Positions 25,375 through 33,850 of a stretch of 44,095 nucleotides of DNA are shown here, piece after piece (position 1 is the first letter of the stretch; every line of letters begins with the position of its first letter). The position numbers and the translations under genes are program-made. Source of the DNA: Ralstonia sp. 25mfcol4.1 (GTDB lineage Bacteria; Pseudomonadota; Gammaproteobacteria; Burkholderiales; Burkholderiaceae). The stretch lies in the NCBI RefSeq assembly GCF_900104095.1, contig NZ_FNJO01000025.1, forward strand, positions 1-44,095, written 5' to 3'. Under the pieces are notes generated by a model. The model searched no databases, was not told where the DNA came from, and saw only the letters and a program-made list of their open reading frames with translations.

Positions 25375-27450
25375 GTGGATGCGAATGTACTTGGATCGGT
25401 AGGAGCAGCGTTGATTACGCTACTTGAGCCGCATCGTCTGATGTTCTTGTTCGGCGGTGTAACGCTCGGTTTGGCCTTAGGGATTATTCCGGGGATTGGA
25501 GGGGTTGCCGGGGTGGCGATTCTGCTGCCGTTCACGTTTGCCATGGATCCTGCAACTGCAATTGCTCTGTTGCTCGGCCTGCTCTCAGCGGTCACGATTG
25601 GCGACCCGATCTCTGCCATCGTCCTGGGTGCACCAGGTTCGGCTGCCTCGGCAGCGACGACCTTGGACGGATTTCCCATGACAAAGCGGGGAGAGGCGGG
25701 GCGGGCACTGGGTGCAGCGTACTTCTCGGCAATGCTTGGAGGGCTGTTTGGTGCATTGCTAATGGGGGTTGCCATTCCGGTAATTAAGCCGGCGATCCTC
25801 TACGTTGGCTCGCCTGAATTGCTTGCCATGGCTGTGCTTGGACTCTCCCTAGTTGCTGTTCTCTCAGGAAGGACACCGCTTCGGGGCCTGACAGTTGCCT
25901 GTTTCGGCGTAATGTTGGCGATGATCGGGCCGGACACGCAGACTGCCACGGACCGTTGGACTTGGGATCTTGACTATCTTTTGGATGGACTCCCACTCGT
26001 CCCCCTGACCTTGGGGCTGTTTGCGCTTCCTGAACTGTGCGATCTGGCGGTCAGTCGTACGTGCCTGGTGGGCGATGCAGTACCGCAATCAGGCTCTGAC
26101 TCGGCGAAACGCACGGGTTGGCGGCGGGTCTTCCAGCCTGGTCTTATGGATGGTCTCCGGGATTGCTTCCGACACTGGTTTCTGATTCTGCGGTGTTCCT
26201 GGATTGGTGCGGTAATAGGTGCCGTGCCCGGAATCAGCGTGTCAGTCATTGAGTGGATTTCCTATGGCCACGCGCTGAAGACTGAAAAAGACGCCTCCAA
26301 GACGTTCGGAAAGGGTGATGTCCGAGGCGTTATCGCGGCGGAGAGTGCTGCCAATTCTCGAGAGGGTGGGGCGTTGGTGCCTGCTATCGTATTCGGCGTT
26401 CCGGGTTCGGCGGGTATGGCTCTCCTGCTTGGCGCCTTTCTGATGCACGGATTGGTCCCAGGGCCGGAGATGCTGACGAAGCATTTGGACCTTACCTACG
26501 CAATGATCTGGAGTGTTGCGTTAGCCAACATTCTGGGGTCTGGCCTTTGCTTCCTGTTCTCCGGCCATTTCGCGAAGCTTGCTACGCTGCGCTACACCCT
26601 GATTCTTCCAGTCGTCCTGTGTTTCGTCTTCGTCGGCGCGTTCGAAGGCCAACGCAGTTGGGGCGATCTGGCATCGCTTTTCGCTTTCGGTGTGCTTGGT
26701 GCCATTCTGAAGCACTCCAAGTGGCCGCGTCCTCCGCTTGTGCTGGGCTTCATCTTGGGCTCCATCGTTGAGCGGTACATGTTTATCTCGATCGAGCGGT
26801 ATGGAATGGGTTGGATGACACGACCTGTTGTGGCGGCACTCTTCTTGCTTGCAGCGTTTGCGATCCTTGGCCCGTTGTATCAGGACGTGAGGTCACACGG
26901 TGGCATCCGCGGAATGATGTCTGGTTTTTCGAAGCCGCACTGGAAGGTCACAAACTGGCTGCACGTAGTATTGCTCTGCGTGTTCGTCTTCTTGGTTAGC
27001 CAGGCGCTCGAGTGGAACTTCGCGGCAAAGATCATTCCGCTTGTCGTAGGCGTAGCTGCGATTGTCTTCTGCTCAGTTGCTTTGCTGAATGAAGTATTCA
27101 GGTCCACCGTGACGACTGGGAACCCGGACAAGATTCATATGGACATTGGAGGAAACTTCGAAGACCTGAGTCAGCGTACAGTGCTGTTCCGTTCGGTCAT
27201 CTTCTTCGGTTGGATCCTGCTCTTCATGGGCTCTATGGCGCTTATTGGTTTGATCCCGACGGTGCCATTGTTCATCACGGGGTATATGCGTTTGGAAGGC
27301 CGGGAGAGCTGGAAAACTACTGCGATGCTTGCTGTTGGCATGACGCTCTTCATCTATGTCGTATTCGACAGGTTGCTTCTTATCCCGTGGCCGGGGTCCT
27401 TCGTCGGCGACTGGATTCCGGCGTTAAAGGACATCATTCCATCGATGTGA
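25375..27450 (+). CDS. tripartite tricarboxylate transporter permease, TctA-TctB fusion
   Basis: A 691-residue inner-membrane protein. Residues 1 to about 505 are TctA, the large permease subunit: the repeated signatures GIIPGIGGVAGVAILLPFTF and VLGAPGSAAS in the first half and GAVPGIS and FGVPGSAG in the second half. Residues from about 530 to 691 contain about four hydrophobic segments with TctB-like layout (ending LLLIPWPG). TctA and TctB are usually separate genes. The start is GTG with AGGAGA 8 bases upstream. It is the only Tct permease in the window and is followed by Bug 7. It imports carboxylates by cation symport together with a receptor. Confidence 0.9.
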   Translation: MDANVLGSVGAALITLLEPHRLMFLFGGVTLGLALGIIPGIGGVAGVAILLPFTFAMDPATAIALLLGLLSAVTIGDPISAIVLGAPGSAASAATTLDGFPMTKRGEAGRALGAAYFSAMLGGLFGALLMGVAIPVIKPAILYVGSPELLAMAVLGLSLVAVLSGRTPLRGLTVACFGVMLAMIGPDTQTATDRWTWDLDYLLDGLPLVPLTLGLFALPELCDLAVSRTCLVGDAVPQSGSDSAKRTGWRRVFQPGLMDGLRDCFRHWFLILRCSWIGAVIGAVPGISVSVIEWISYGHALKTEKDASKTFGKGDVRGVIAAESAANSREGGALVPAIVFGVPGSAGMALLLGAFLMHGLVPGPEMLTKHLDLTYAMIWSVALANILGSGLCFLFSGHFAKLATLRYTLILPVVLCFVFVGAFEGQRSWGDLASLFAFGVLGAILKHSKWPRPPLVLGFILGSIVERYMFISIERYGMGWMTRPVVAALFLLAAFAILGPLYQDVRSHGGIRGMMSGFSKPHWKVTNWLHVVLLCVFVFLVSQALEWNFAAKIIPLVVGVAAIVFCSVALLNEVFRSTVTTGNPDKIHMDIGGNFEDLSQRTVLFRSVIFFGWILLFMGSMALIGLIPTVPLFITGYMRLEGRESWKTTAMLAVGMTLFIYVVFDRLLLIPWPGSFVGDWIPALKDIIPSM

Positions 27451-27493
27451 GTTACACATAGACGGGCACTACACCTGCGAAAAGGACACAACC

Positions 27494-28519
27494 ATGAAGA
27501 CCTCATTTTCCGCCCTCGTTGCTCGAGCTTGCTTGGTCGCTGTATGCGGAGCGGCAATCCCCGCGGTTGCTGCCGATGCCAACTTCTATCAAGGGAAGAC
27601 CATCGAAATCGTCATTGCCTCTGGGCCGGGAGGCTTTGATTACGTCGGCCGCCTTGTGGCGCGTCACCTCGGGAAGCACATTCCTGGTAATCCAAACGTG
27701 GTGGCGCAGAACATGCCTGGTGCCGGAGGCCTTGCTGCAGCGAACTACCTGTACCGAAAGGGTAGGAAGGACGGCACGATGCTTGGGCAGTTGCCGGCAA
27801 ACATCATCGTTGAGGACTTGCTAGGGAGCCCAGGAGTCTCGTTCAAGGCGGCCGAATTCAACATGATTGGCCGCGTCGCTAGCGGCATCAACCTGACATT
27901 TGTTCGGGCCAACGACGGTAAGGTGAAGTCGATTGCTGATGCGAAGACCAAGGAAACGGTGCTCGGAACGACGGCACCGGCATCATTGGTCCAGGTTTTT
28001 CCCAACGTCATGAATCATTTGGCCGGCACAAAGTTCAGGTTTGTTTCGGGATATCGTGATTCGGCGTCGACCATCCTCGCCGTGGAGCGCGGCGAAGCTG
28101 ACGGCGCGACGATCGGTATTAACTCCTTGTATTCGCTTCGCCCAGGCTGGATAAAGGATGGAGCGGTGCGGTTTTTAGTCCAATACACGCCAACGCGGAG
28201 CAGTCAGCTTCCCGATGTCCCTGCAGTCACGGAGTTCGTCAGTTCGCCTGCGGATCGCGATGTTCTCAACGTATTCCTGACGGCGGTTACGCTGGGCCAA
28301 CACATCACAGCGCCCCCGGGTGTTCCTGCAGACCGCATCAAGATCCTCCGGGATGCATTCGATGCGATGTTGAAGGATCCAGCACTCCTCGCCGAGGTCA
28401 AGGCATCTCACACTTGGTTCGACCCGATGAGTGGGCTGGAACTCCAGAAGCTCACACGAACTGATCAATTTAGCCCCGAGGTGATTGCGCGGGCTAAGGC
28501 GATTCGAGTCGGCAAGTAG
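27494..28519 (+). CDS. divergent Bug/TctC-like solute-binding protein (Bug 7)
   Basis: A 341-residue periplasmic receptor with a signal peptide ending PAVAAD. It differs from the other six: the mature start is NFYQGKTIEIVIASGPGG, the loop is PGGFDYVGR, and it has the extra block RHLGKHIPGNPNVV before QNMPGAGG. This is the separate Bug branch found next to fused or specialised Tct permeases. An AAAGGA site precedes the ATG. It lies 43 bases after the TctA-TctB gene and is the best candidate for its cognate receptor. Confidence 0.9.
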   Translation: MKTSFSALVARACLVAVCGAAIPAVAADANFYQGKTIEIVIASGPGGFDYVGRLVARHLGKHIPGNPNVVAQNMPGAGGLAAANYLYRKGRKDGTMLGQLPANIIVEDLLGSPGVSFKAAEFNMIGRVASGINLTFVRANDGKVKSIADAKTKETVLGTTAPASLVQVFPNVMNHLAGTKFRFVSGYRDSASTILAVERGEADGATIGINSLYSLRPGWIKDGAVRFLVQYTPTRSSQLPDVPAVTEFVSSPADRDVLNVFLTAVTLGQHITAPPGVPADRIKILRDAFDAMLKDPALLAEVKASHTWFDPMSGLELQKLTRTDQFSPEVIARAKAIRVGK

Positions 28520-28549
28520 AGTTTGCTGCGCTGCAATACCCTCAAGTGA

Positions 28550-28600
28550 GAGCTACTGCTCGCGCCGATTCGTCGGAGCGACGGTAGCTCATTTCATTTT
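28550..28600 (+). terminator. possible terminator after Bug 7
   Basis: GAGCTAC (28550-28556) pairs with GTAGCTC (28584-28590), and inner GCTC/GAGC extends the stem past a small bulge. ATTTCATTTT follows. The T tract is interrupted, so strength is uncertain. The LysR 3 gene starts 49 bases later. Confidence 0.45.
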
Positions 28601-28648
28601 GCGCAGTTGCAGATAAGATGCGGGCATCCAGGAAAGAGGAGAGGCAAG

Positions 28649-29614
28649 GTGGATATCACAGGACTGCGCTACTTTGTCGAAGTAGCTAAGGCAGGGAGTT
28701 TCTCCAGGGCGTCGGTGACTATTGGGATGGCGCAGCCTTCACTGAGCCGCCACATTCGTAAGCTCGAGGAAGAACTCAAGCATGAATTGTTCTACCGCCA
28801 CGGCCGAGGCGTGGTCCTGACGGACGCCGGTGTACAACTGCAGAACACGGCTAATACCATCTTGTGCTTGTTGGAAGATGTAAAGCGGGAGTTGGTCGAG
28901 AGCGGCGGCACACCTCAGGGTCGCGTCACCCTTGGCGTTCCTCCGTCGATTGGAGCGACGCTGGTGTCTCCTGTTGCCATGCATTTTCGCCAGGTATGCC
29001 CAGATGCGGGGCTTCGGGTGAAGGAGGGATTCAGCAGTTCATTGGGCGAGTGGATCGAGGAGGGCCTCCTCGACGTCGCGGTGCTCTATGATGCCGCTCG
29101 GAATCGAAATCTCAATGCAGCACCGCTGCTGCTGGAAGACCTTTTTCTAATTCAAAATCGCGAGATGCCCGCGGATCGTGAAGTGGAGTTGGACGAGTTG
29201 GAAGGAATGCCGCTGGTGCTTACCGGGCCGGAAAATGGACTCCGGCGTGTCATTGAGCGAGCAACGGAGCAGGCCGGTATCAAGCTCAATATCGTCATGG
29301 AAGTCGACTCGATTCCTGCACTCCGTCAGTTGGCGGGGGCCGGCATGGGCGCCACCATCTTGCCGTTTGGTGCGGTCCATCGCGAGGTTCGAATGGGCAG
29401 GCTAGTTGCACGAAAGATTGCTTCACCTGATATGAGAGCGCTATTGGTCGCGGCAACTCCGCTCAATCAGCCGATTTCCCCCGCTGCGCGATCGCTATTG
29501 CGCGTTATCCATGCGGAAGCTTTGAGGTTTGTGGAAACGGGTGTCTTGAGGGGAACGGTCGACTGTAACCTCAACCGCGTTCGAAACGAGCTTAGCGATT
29601 CTGAGACCGAGTAA
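28649..29614 (+). CDS. LysR-family transcriptional regulator (LysR 3, Nac/CbbR-like)
   Basis: A 321-residue LysR regulator. The start is GTG at 28649, with GAGGAGAGG upstream; in-frame codons further upstream (to 28607) lack conserved sequence. The DNA-binding part reads MDITGLRYFVEVAKAGSFSRAS...AQPSLSRHIRKLEEELKHELFYRHGRG, and the effector domain contains EGFSSSLGEW and MEVDSIPALRQL. The same motifs occur in LysR 4 at 39867, so the two are paralogs. It follows Bug 7 and is convergent with the porin at 29667. It may control the TctAB-Bug 7 genes or the minus-strand genes. Confidence 0.92.
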   Translation: MDITGLRYFVEVAKAGSFSRASVTIGMAQPSLSRHIRKLEEELKHELFYRHGRGVVLTDAGVQLQNTANTILCLLEDVKRELVESGGTPQGRVTLGVPPSIGATLVSPVAMHFRQVCPDAGLRVKEGFSSSLGEWIEEGLLDVAVLYDAARNRNLNAAPLLLEDLFLIQNREMPADREVELDELEGMPLVLTGPENGLRRVIERATEQAGIKLNIVMEVDSIPALRQLAGAGMGATILPFGAVHREVRMGRLVARKIASPDMRALLVAATPLNQPISPAARSLLRVIHAEALRFVETGVLRGTVDCNLNRVRNELSDSETE

Positions 29615-29666
29615 CGGAGGAGGATACCGACCGAGACCATCGTCTAGGCCGGTAGCTCTTCACGTG

Positions 29667-30716
29667 TTAGAACTTGTGACGGATGCCGAGGGCGACGCCA
29701 GTTTGGCCAATGTCCTTGTTGTCGAGATTGGTCACGCTGGTGAAGTTCAGACCGGCGTTCTTTGCGTAGGCAACTGAGCCGTAGAGGTCAGTCCGTTTCG
29801 AGAGCGAGTAGATGGCCGAAACTGCCACTTGCCATGGGTTTGGCGGATTTGTTCCGTTCTGGTTGCGGACGTCGTCGTAGTAGTACGCCGCGATCAATGT
29901 CAGTGCACTATAGAGTTGGTGCCTAACACCGAACCACCAAAGGTTGTCCCGGAACGTCACTGCGCTTGTTGCGCTAGTGTCCTCGCCCCAGCGATAACCA
30001 GCCATGACGGAAGTCTTCGAGAAATCGTACGAGACGGCCGCTCCAAGCTTCTTTGAGGCGGTATATCCTTGGGCGGAGGGTGCGCCGTATAGAGTGTCGA
30101 AAGCAATTGTACCGGAGAGGTTCGACGCCGAAGCCGCGATTGCTGCGCCCCAAGCACTATTCACCCTCATACCGCCAGGTTGCTCGCCAAATGCTCGGTA
30201 AGCGCCGATGCGGACCGGTCCAAAATCGCCTGTGTATTTTACAGCGTTGTCGACGCGCTGGGATGCCAGGCTGTTGTATGGCTCGAAGGTCGTGGAATAT
30301 GCTTGTGGGGCAAAGTCCAGAATGAAGTCGTACATCGTGGAGGATGTACGGCCAGCGACGACGGTTCCGTAGGAGCTGCTGGAGAGGCCAACATAGGCGT
30401 GGCGGTTGAACAGCCGTGTGGAGTCTCCCAGTGCGCCGGTATCATTGGAGTACCCATTCTCAAGGACGAAGATTGCCTTGAGGTCGTTGGAAAGAGTCTC
30501 AGACCCGCGAATCCCCCAACGCGGCGATGAAAGCCCACCGCTGTTCAGCGAAACTAGCCCACCAGTGCCATTCTTTCCACCGTTGTTGTTTGTGTAGGTG
30601 ATATTGTTGCCAGCGACCCCATAGAGAGTGACCGAACTTTGGGCCATTACTGGGCCAGCGCAAGATATCGAGCCTATCAGTAGTAGAAGTGCTCTGGATT
30701 TTCGATGTGATTTCAT
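29667..30716 (-). CDS. Gram-negative trimeric porin 2
   Basis: A 349-residue outer-membrane porin on the minus strand. The signal peptide ends GPVMAQ, and the mature protein begins SSVTLYGVAGNN. The family motif SSPRWGIRGSETLSNDLKAIFVLE follows, and the protein ends GVALGIRHKF with the terminal Phe. The ATG at 30716 has GGGAG upstream; an ATG at 30734 would add six residues. It lies 107 bases downstream of the metallo-hydrolase gene on the same strand and may be co-transcribed with it or have its own promoter in that gap. It is similar in design to the porin at 785. Confidence 0.92.
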   Translation of the reverse strand: MKSHRKSRALLLLIGSISCAGPVMAQSSVTLYGVAGNNITYTNNNGGKNGTGGLVSLNSGGLSSPRWGIRGSETLSNDLKAIFVLENGYSNDTGALGDSTRLFNRHAYVGLSSSSYGTVVAGRTSSTMYDFILDFAPQAYSTTFEPYNSLASQRVDNAVKYTGDFGPVRIGAYRAFGEQPGGMRVNSAWGAAIAASASNLSGTIAFDTLYGAPSAQGYTASKKLGAAVSYDFSKTSVMAGYRWGEDTSATSAVTFRDNLWWFGVRHQLYSALTLIAAYYYDDVRNQNGTNPPNPWQVAVSAIYSLSKRTDLYGSVAYAKNAGLNFTSVTNLDNKDIGQTGVALGIRHKF

Positions 30717-30823
30717 GGCAGTACGCTCCCTCATGCCTGTTGTGGTTGTGGTGCTACGAATGATGTTGAAATCGATATCTTGCGACCGCGTAGTTAGAGT
30801 GGGGCGAGGCGCGTCGACTTCTA

Positions 30824-31657
30824 CTAGCTTGCCGACCAGAGGTCTTCGAGCAGTTGCACAGCACCGTCGTCTCTCAGCCGTATGAGGTGGGCGAGAAGGG
30901 TGCGTTGGGCCGCTCGTTGGATACGAGGCTCAACTGCCTTTGGGTAAGTGACCCGCAGCAGGTCTTCTATGGAAATTGGGCCAGATTTGCTAACGGCGGC
31001 CAGAATGTCCGCCTCTTTTCGAAGTCTCAGTTCGAACAAGCTCGCGACATAGGTTCTCGGGTCATGGATAGCGGGGCCGTGTGCGGCGAGATAACAGCGA
31101 TCCTCTCTTTTCAGGAGCCGTGCAAGGCTGTTCAAGTACTGCGTCATGCTTCCGTCTGGAGCAGCCACGAATGAGCTGGACCAGCCCATAACGTGATCTC
31201 CCGTGAAGACGACACCGTCGGCACGGGCAAAGCAAAGGTGATCAGAGCAGTGTCCGGGGGTATAAAGCACGTCGAGCTCGGCGATCGTATCTCCATCCCC
31301 AAGCGCAACGTCCGGCAGGAAACCCTGCTCCACAGGAAATCGAAAGGCGTAGGTCGTAGCTCTTGTCTTCTCTACAAGGGCTTCCAATGCGCCAACGTGG
31401 TCGCGATGAGCATGAGTCAGGAGGATCTTCGTAATCGGGGTGCGAGCAGCGGCTAGGAGCGCGTCGATATGCGCCGGATCTTCTGCTGGGCCAGGGTCAA
31501 TGACAACGGTGCCCTCCGCGTGGTCCAGAAGGTATGTATTCGTACCGTGGTAGGTTAGGGGGCCAGGGTTATTGGCGACGACGCGTTTAATTCCCGTCAT
31601 CAACGGCTCTGCATTGGCCCGTCGCGGTTCCGGTTCTCTCAAGTAGGAAATAGTCAT
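30824..31657 (-). CDS. metallo-beta-lactamase-fold hydrolase (LACTB2-like)
   Basis: A 277-residue MBL-fold protein. The metal site is complete: THAHRDH (HxHxDH), the histidine in TPGHCSDH, Asp in FTGDHVMG and the later AAHGP. A GTNTYLL segment before the metal motif and the C-terminal winged-helix-like region (SIEDLLRVTYP) match the LACTB2/hydroxyacylglutathione hydrolase type. These enzymes hydrolyse thioesters, lactones or nucleic acids; thioester or lactone hydrolysis would fit the local CoA and lactone chemistry (inference). Repeats at 31709-31787 lie just upstream. The ligase operon terminator separates it from the gene to the right. Confidence 0.9.
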   Translation of the reverse strand: MTISYLREPEPRRANAEPLMTGIKRVVANNPGPLTYHGTNTYLLDHAEGTVVIDPGPAEDPAHIDALLAAARTPITKILLTHAHRDHVGALEALVEKTRATTYAFRFPVEQGFLPDVALGDGDTIAELDVLYTPGHCSDHLCFARADGVVFTGDHVMGWSSSFVAAPDGSMTQYLNSLARLLKREDRCYLAAHGPAIHDPRTYVASLFELRLRKEADILAAVSKSGPISIEDLLRVTYPKAVEPRIQRAAQRTLLAHLIRLRDDGAVQLLEDLWSAS

Positions 31658-31708
31658 TTCGATTTGCAGTGTTCCCTGCGCCAGGTCCTGGGTAGGTTGC
31701 TGATCCTG

Positions 31709-31787
31709 ATGAAACTAGAGTGCCAGATGCATCGATGCTGAGATAGGTATGAAACTGGATTGCTGATATGCGTCAGTGCTCTGGCAC
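31709..31787. promoter_or_regulatory. repeat cluster upstream of the MBL-fold gene
   Basis: An imperfect direct repeat (ATGAAACTaGAgTGC at 31709-31723 and ATGAAACTgGAtTGC at 31749-31763) is spaced by exactly 40 bases. An exact inverted pair (GTGCCAGA 31720-31727, TCTGGCAC 31780-31787) overlaps it. It lies 52-130 bases before the MBL start. Operator function is inferred. Confidence 0.35.
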
Positions 31788-31851
31788 GCGACCCCTTGGT
31801 GCGCAAGTTGAGTTCCCGCAGTCGCTTGGATGCGCGGTCTGTGTGTTGAAT

Positions 31852-31875
31852 AAAAAAAACGGCCCGAATGGGCCG
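31852..31875 (-). terminator. Rho-independent terminator of the acyl-CoA ligase gene
   Basis: On the minus strand, CGGCCC-ATTC-GGGCCG (complement of 31860-31875) is followed by eight T (complement of 31852-31859). It begins 32 bases after the ligase stop codon. Confidence 0.93.
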
Positions 31876-31907
31876 CAAGACTACCTCGGATCGACGGGGC
31901 GGAGACG

Positions 31908-33545
31908 TTAACGACGCACTTCAATACCGGCCTTGTCGCGGTCCCAGAGCAAGTCGGGATTCGCTTGGGCCGCTTCACGGAGCTTTACCTTAAGTACTTT
32001 CTGGCTAGCATTGACCGGGAGTTCTTTGACGTACTGCACGAAGCGGGGGACCATGAAGTAGGCCATTTTGGACGCGCAGTATTCGATGAGAGCGGCCTCG
32101 GTGAGTTGCTGGTCTGTCCGCAAGACGATACTTACGGCTACTTCGTCTTCGCTCAACTCCGATTTCACGGCGTAGGCAGCCACCTCCTGCACTGCAGGAT
32201 GGTTCTGAATGGTCTGCTCGACCTCCCAGGCCGAAATGTTCTCTCCGCGGCGGCGGATGGAATCCTTGGCGCGATCCTTGAAGTAAAGATAGCCATCCTT
32301 GTCCATATAGCCTAGGTCACCGGTGTGGTACCAGCCGTTCCGAATCATCGCGAGCGTCTGCAGGGGCATCTTGTAGTAGCCCGACGACGTGTGCCAGGGT
32401 ACATTGCAACGAATCACGATTTCGCCAACTTCGCCACGCGGCAGCTCGAAGTCTTCGCTGTCAACGATCATGACTTCCCAGCCTTCCCGTGCACGGCCGC
32501 ACGAGCCGAGCTTTTCTCGCGGGTCATTTAGCGTGTAGGAAACCGGTGCACCGACGTCTGTGAGCCCATATGTCGACACAAAGCGGACATTGAAGCGCTC
32601 CTCGAACTCCCGGGCAAACTTGGGAACCGGGGCGACGCGGCAAAACCGGACGTTATGGTTCCGGTCCTCCGTAGATGGCGGTGTGCTCCAGATGAAGTTC
32701 GCCATCGAGCCAAGCAGGTTGAACGTCGTGGCCCCGGCCTTCCTGACATCGCTCCAGAAGCGCGAGACTGAAAAGCGCCGCGTCAGGGCGATGGATCCTT
32801 CTGACATCAGGGAAAGATATGCCGCTCCGCGTAGGGCGCTAGCATGGAACAGGGGGAGGCAGATGTAGTAGACATCAGTGCTGGAGTAGCCATAGCTGCG
32901 AGCGTAGTTGAGACCAGTCAGCAGCATCGCTGCCTGCCCAAAAATCACCGCCTTCGATGGACCAGTTGTCCCTGACGTGAATGCGATGAAGGCAGGATCG
33001 GAATAGACGGCGCGCTGTGTCGGAGGAGTGTCCGGGCCGCCTTCCAGTGCGCTGAAGCGAATGTATGAGCCATCAGGCTTCTCTGTCTCGGCATCCGCCG
33101 CCGTGGTTGGGGTTCCAATGACTTTGGTCAGCTTGGGAAGCTCGGGGCGAACTTCTGCGATGCGGTCAAGGAGCGTCAGGTCGACAAATACAGCTTCCAC
33201 GTCGGCCAGGTCCAAGTAGTACTTGAGAAGGTCCCCTCGGGACGCTGTATTGATAGGGACGGTTACTGCACCAATCTTCCCAAGCGCGAAGTAAAGCAGG
33301 AGCTGTTCCGCGCAGTTGTCCATCATGACTGCGACGTGCGTGCCTCGCACAATACCCATTGAAATCAGGCTATTGGCCCAGCGGTTTGTAGTGCTGTTGA
33401 TCTCCGCGTAGGTGTACTGGCGTCCTGTCTCAAGGTAGTTCAAATAGACCTTGTCACCGATTTCTGCTGCGCGCTGCTCAAGAATCTCTCCGATTGTCAG
33501 CTTTCGGATGTCATAGTCGAGGAAGAGGGAGTTTGACGACGCCAT
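31908..33545 (-). CDS. AMP-forming acyl-CoA ligase
   Basis: A 545-residue ANL-superfamily acid-CoA ligase, cytoplasmic. Motifs: FTSGTTGPSKAV at residues 189-200 (ATP phosphate loop), STYGLTDVGAP, GWYHTGDLGYMDKDGYLYF with the hinge aspartate, KDSIRRRGENISAWEVE, and a C-terminal Lys in SQKVLKVKLRE. It converts an acid with ATP and CoA to acyl-CoA, AMP and pyrophosphate. Its branch resembles crotonobetaine/carnitine-CoA ligases and cyclohexanecarboxylate-type enzymes, but the acid is not predictable. It is divergent from the monooxygenase gene at 33851 across a 305-base control region and ends at its own terminator. Confidence 0.92.
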   Translation of the reverse strand: MASSNSLFLDYDIRKLTIGEILEQRAAEIGDKVYLNYLETGRQYTYAEINSTTNRWANSLISMGIVRGTHVAVMMDNCAEQLLLYFALGKIGAVTVPINTASRGDLLKYYLDLADVEAVFVDLTLLDRIAEVRPELPKLTKVIGTPTTAADAETEKPDGSYIRFSALEGGPDTPPTQRAVYSDPAFIAFTSGTTGPSKAVIFGQAAMLLTGLNYARSYGYSSTDVYYICLPLFHASALRGAAYLSLMSEGSIALTRRFSVSRFWSDVRKAGATTFNLLGSMANFIWSTPPSTEDRNHNVRFCRVAPVPKFAREFEERFNVRFVSTYGLTDVGAPVSYTLNDPREKLGSCGRAREGWEVMIVDSEDFELPRGEVGEIVIRCNVPWHTSSGYYKMPLQTLAMIRNGWYHTGDLGYMDKDGYLYFKDRAKDSIRRRGENISAWEVEQTIQNHPAVQEVAAYAVKSELSEDEVAVSIVLRTDQQLTEAALIEYCASKMAYFMVPRFVQYVKELPVNASQKVLKVKLREAAQANPDLLWDRDKAGIEVRR

Positions 33546-33753
33546 GTGATGTCCTGTAGATAGGGGCAGAAGATGTGTGCCGGGACTGCGAGCCGTAGAT
33601 ATCAGTCCTGTGGGTACAAGCGCAAAATCCGGGTGGCTTTACGGATTCTATGGATTCTGAATCTGCTGGCAACAGGCCCTATTCAATACCTGCTATAGCT
33701 GCCGTGGATGGCATGTTCATCCTGTCCTTGCCGCTCAGTTCTTGCATAGCTGG

Positions 33754-33795
33754 TAGCGAGATTGCGTACGTTCTCCTCCACTTGCGGTCTCGCTA
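33754..33795. promoter_or_regulatory. inverted repeat in the 33546-33850 divergent promoter region
   Basis: TAGCGAGA (33754-33761) and TCTCGCTA (33788-33795) are exact inverted copies 26 bases apart, about 55 bases before the monooxygenase start. GATTC, GATTC and GAATC units lie nearby at 33644-33663. The 305-base gap contains no gene and must hold both promoters; I could not place -35/-10 boxes with confidence. Confidence 0.35.
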
Positions 33796-33850
33796 GACTC
33801 ATTCCAGTCGTCGGACGCTATCCGAGCGCCGAATAGAAAAGGATGAGTGT

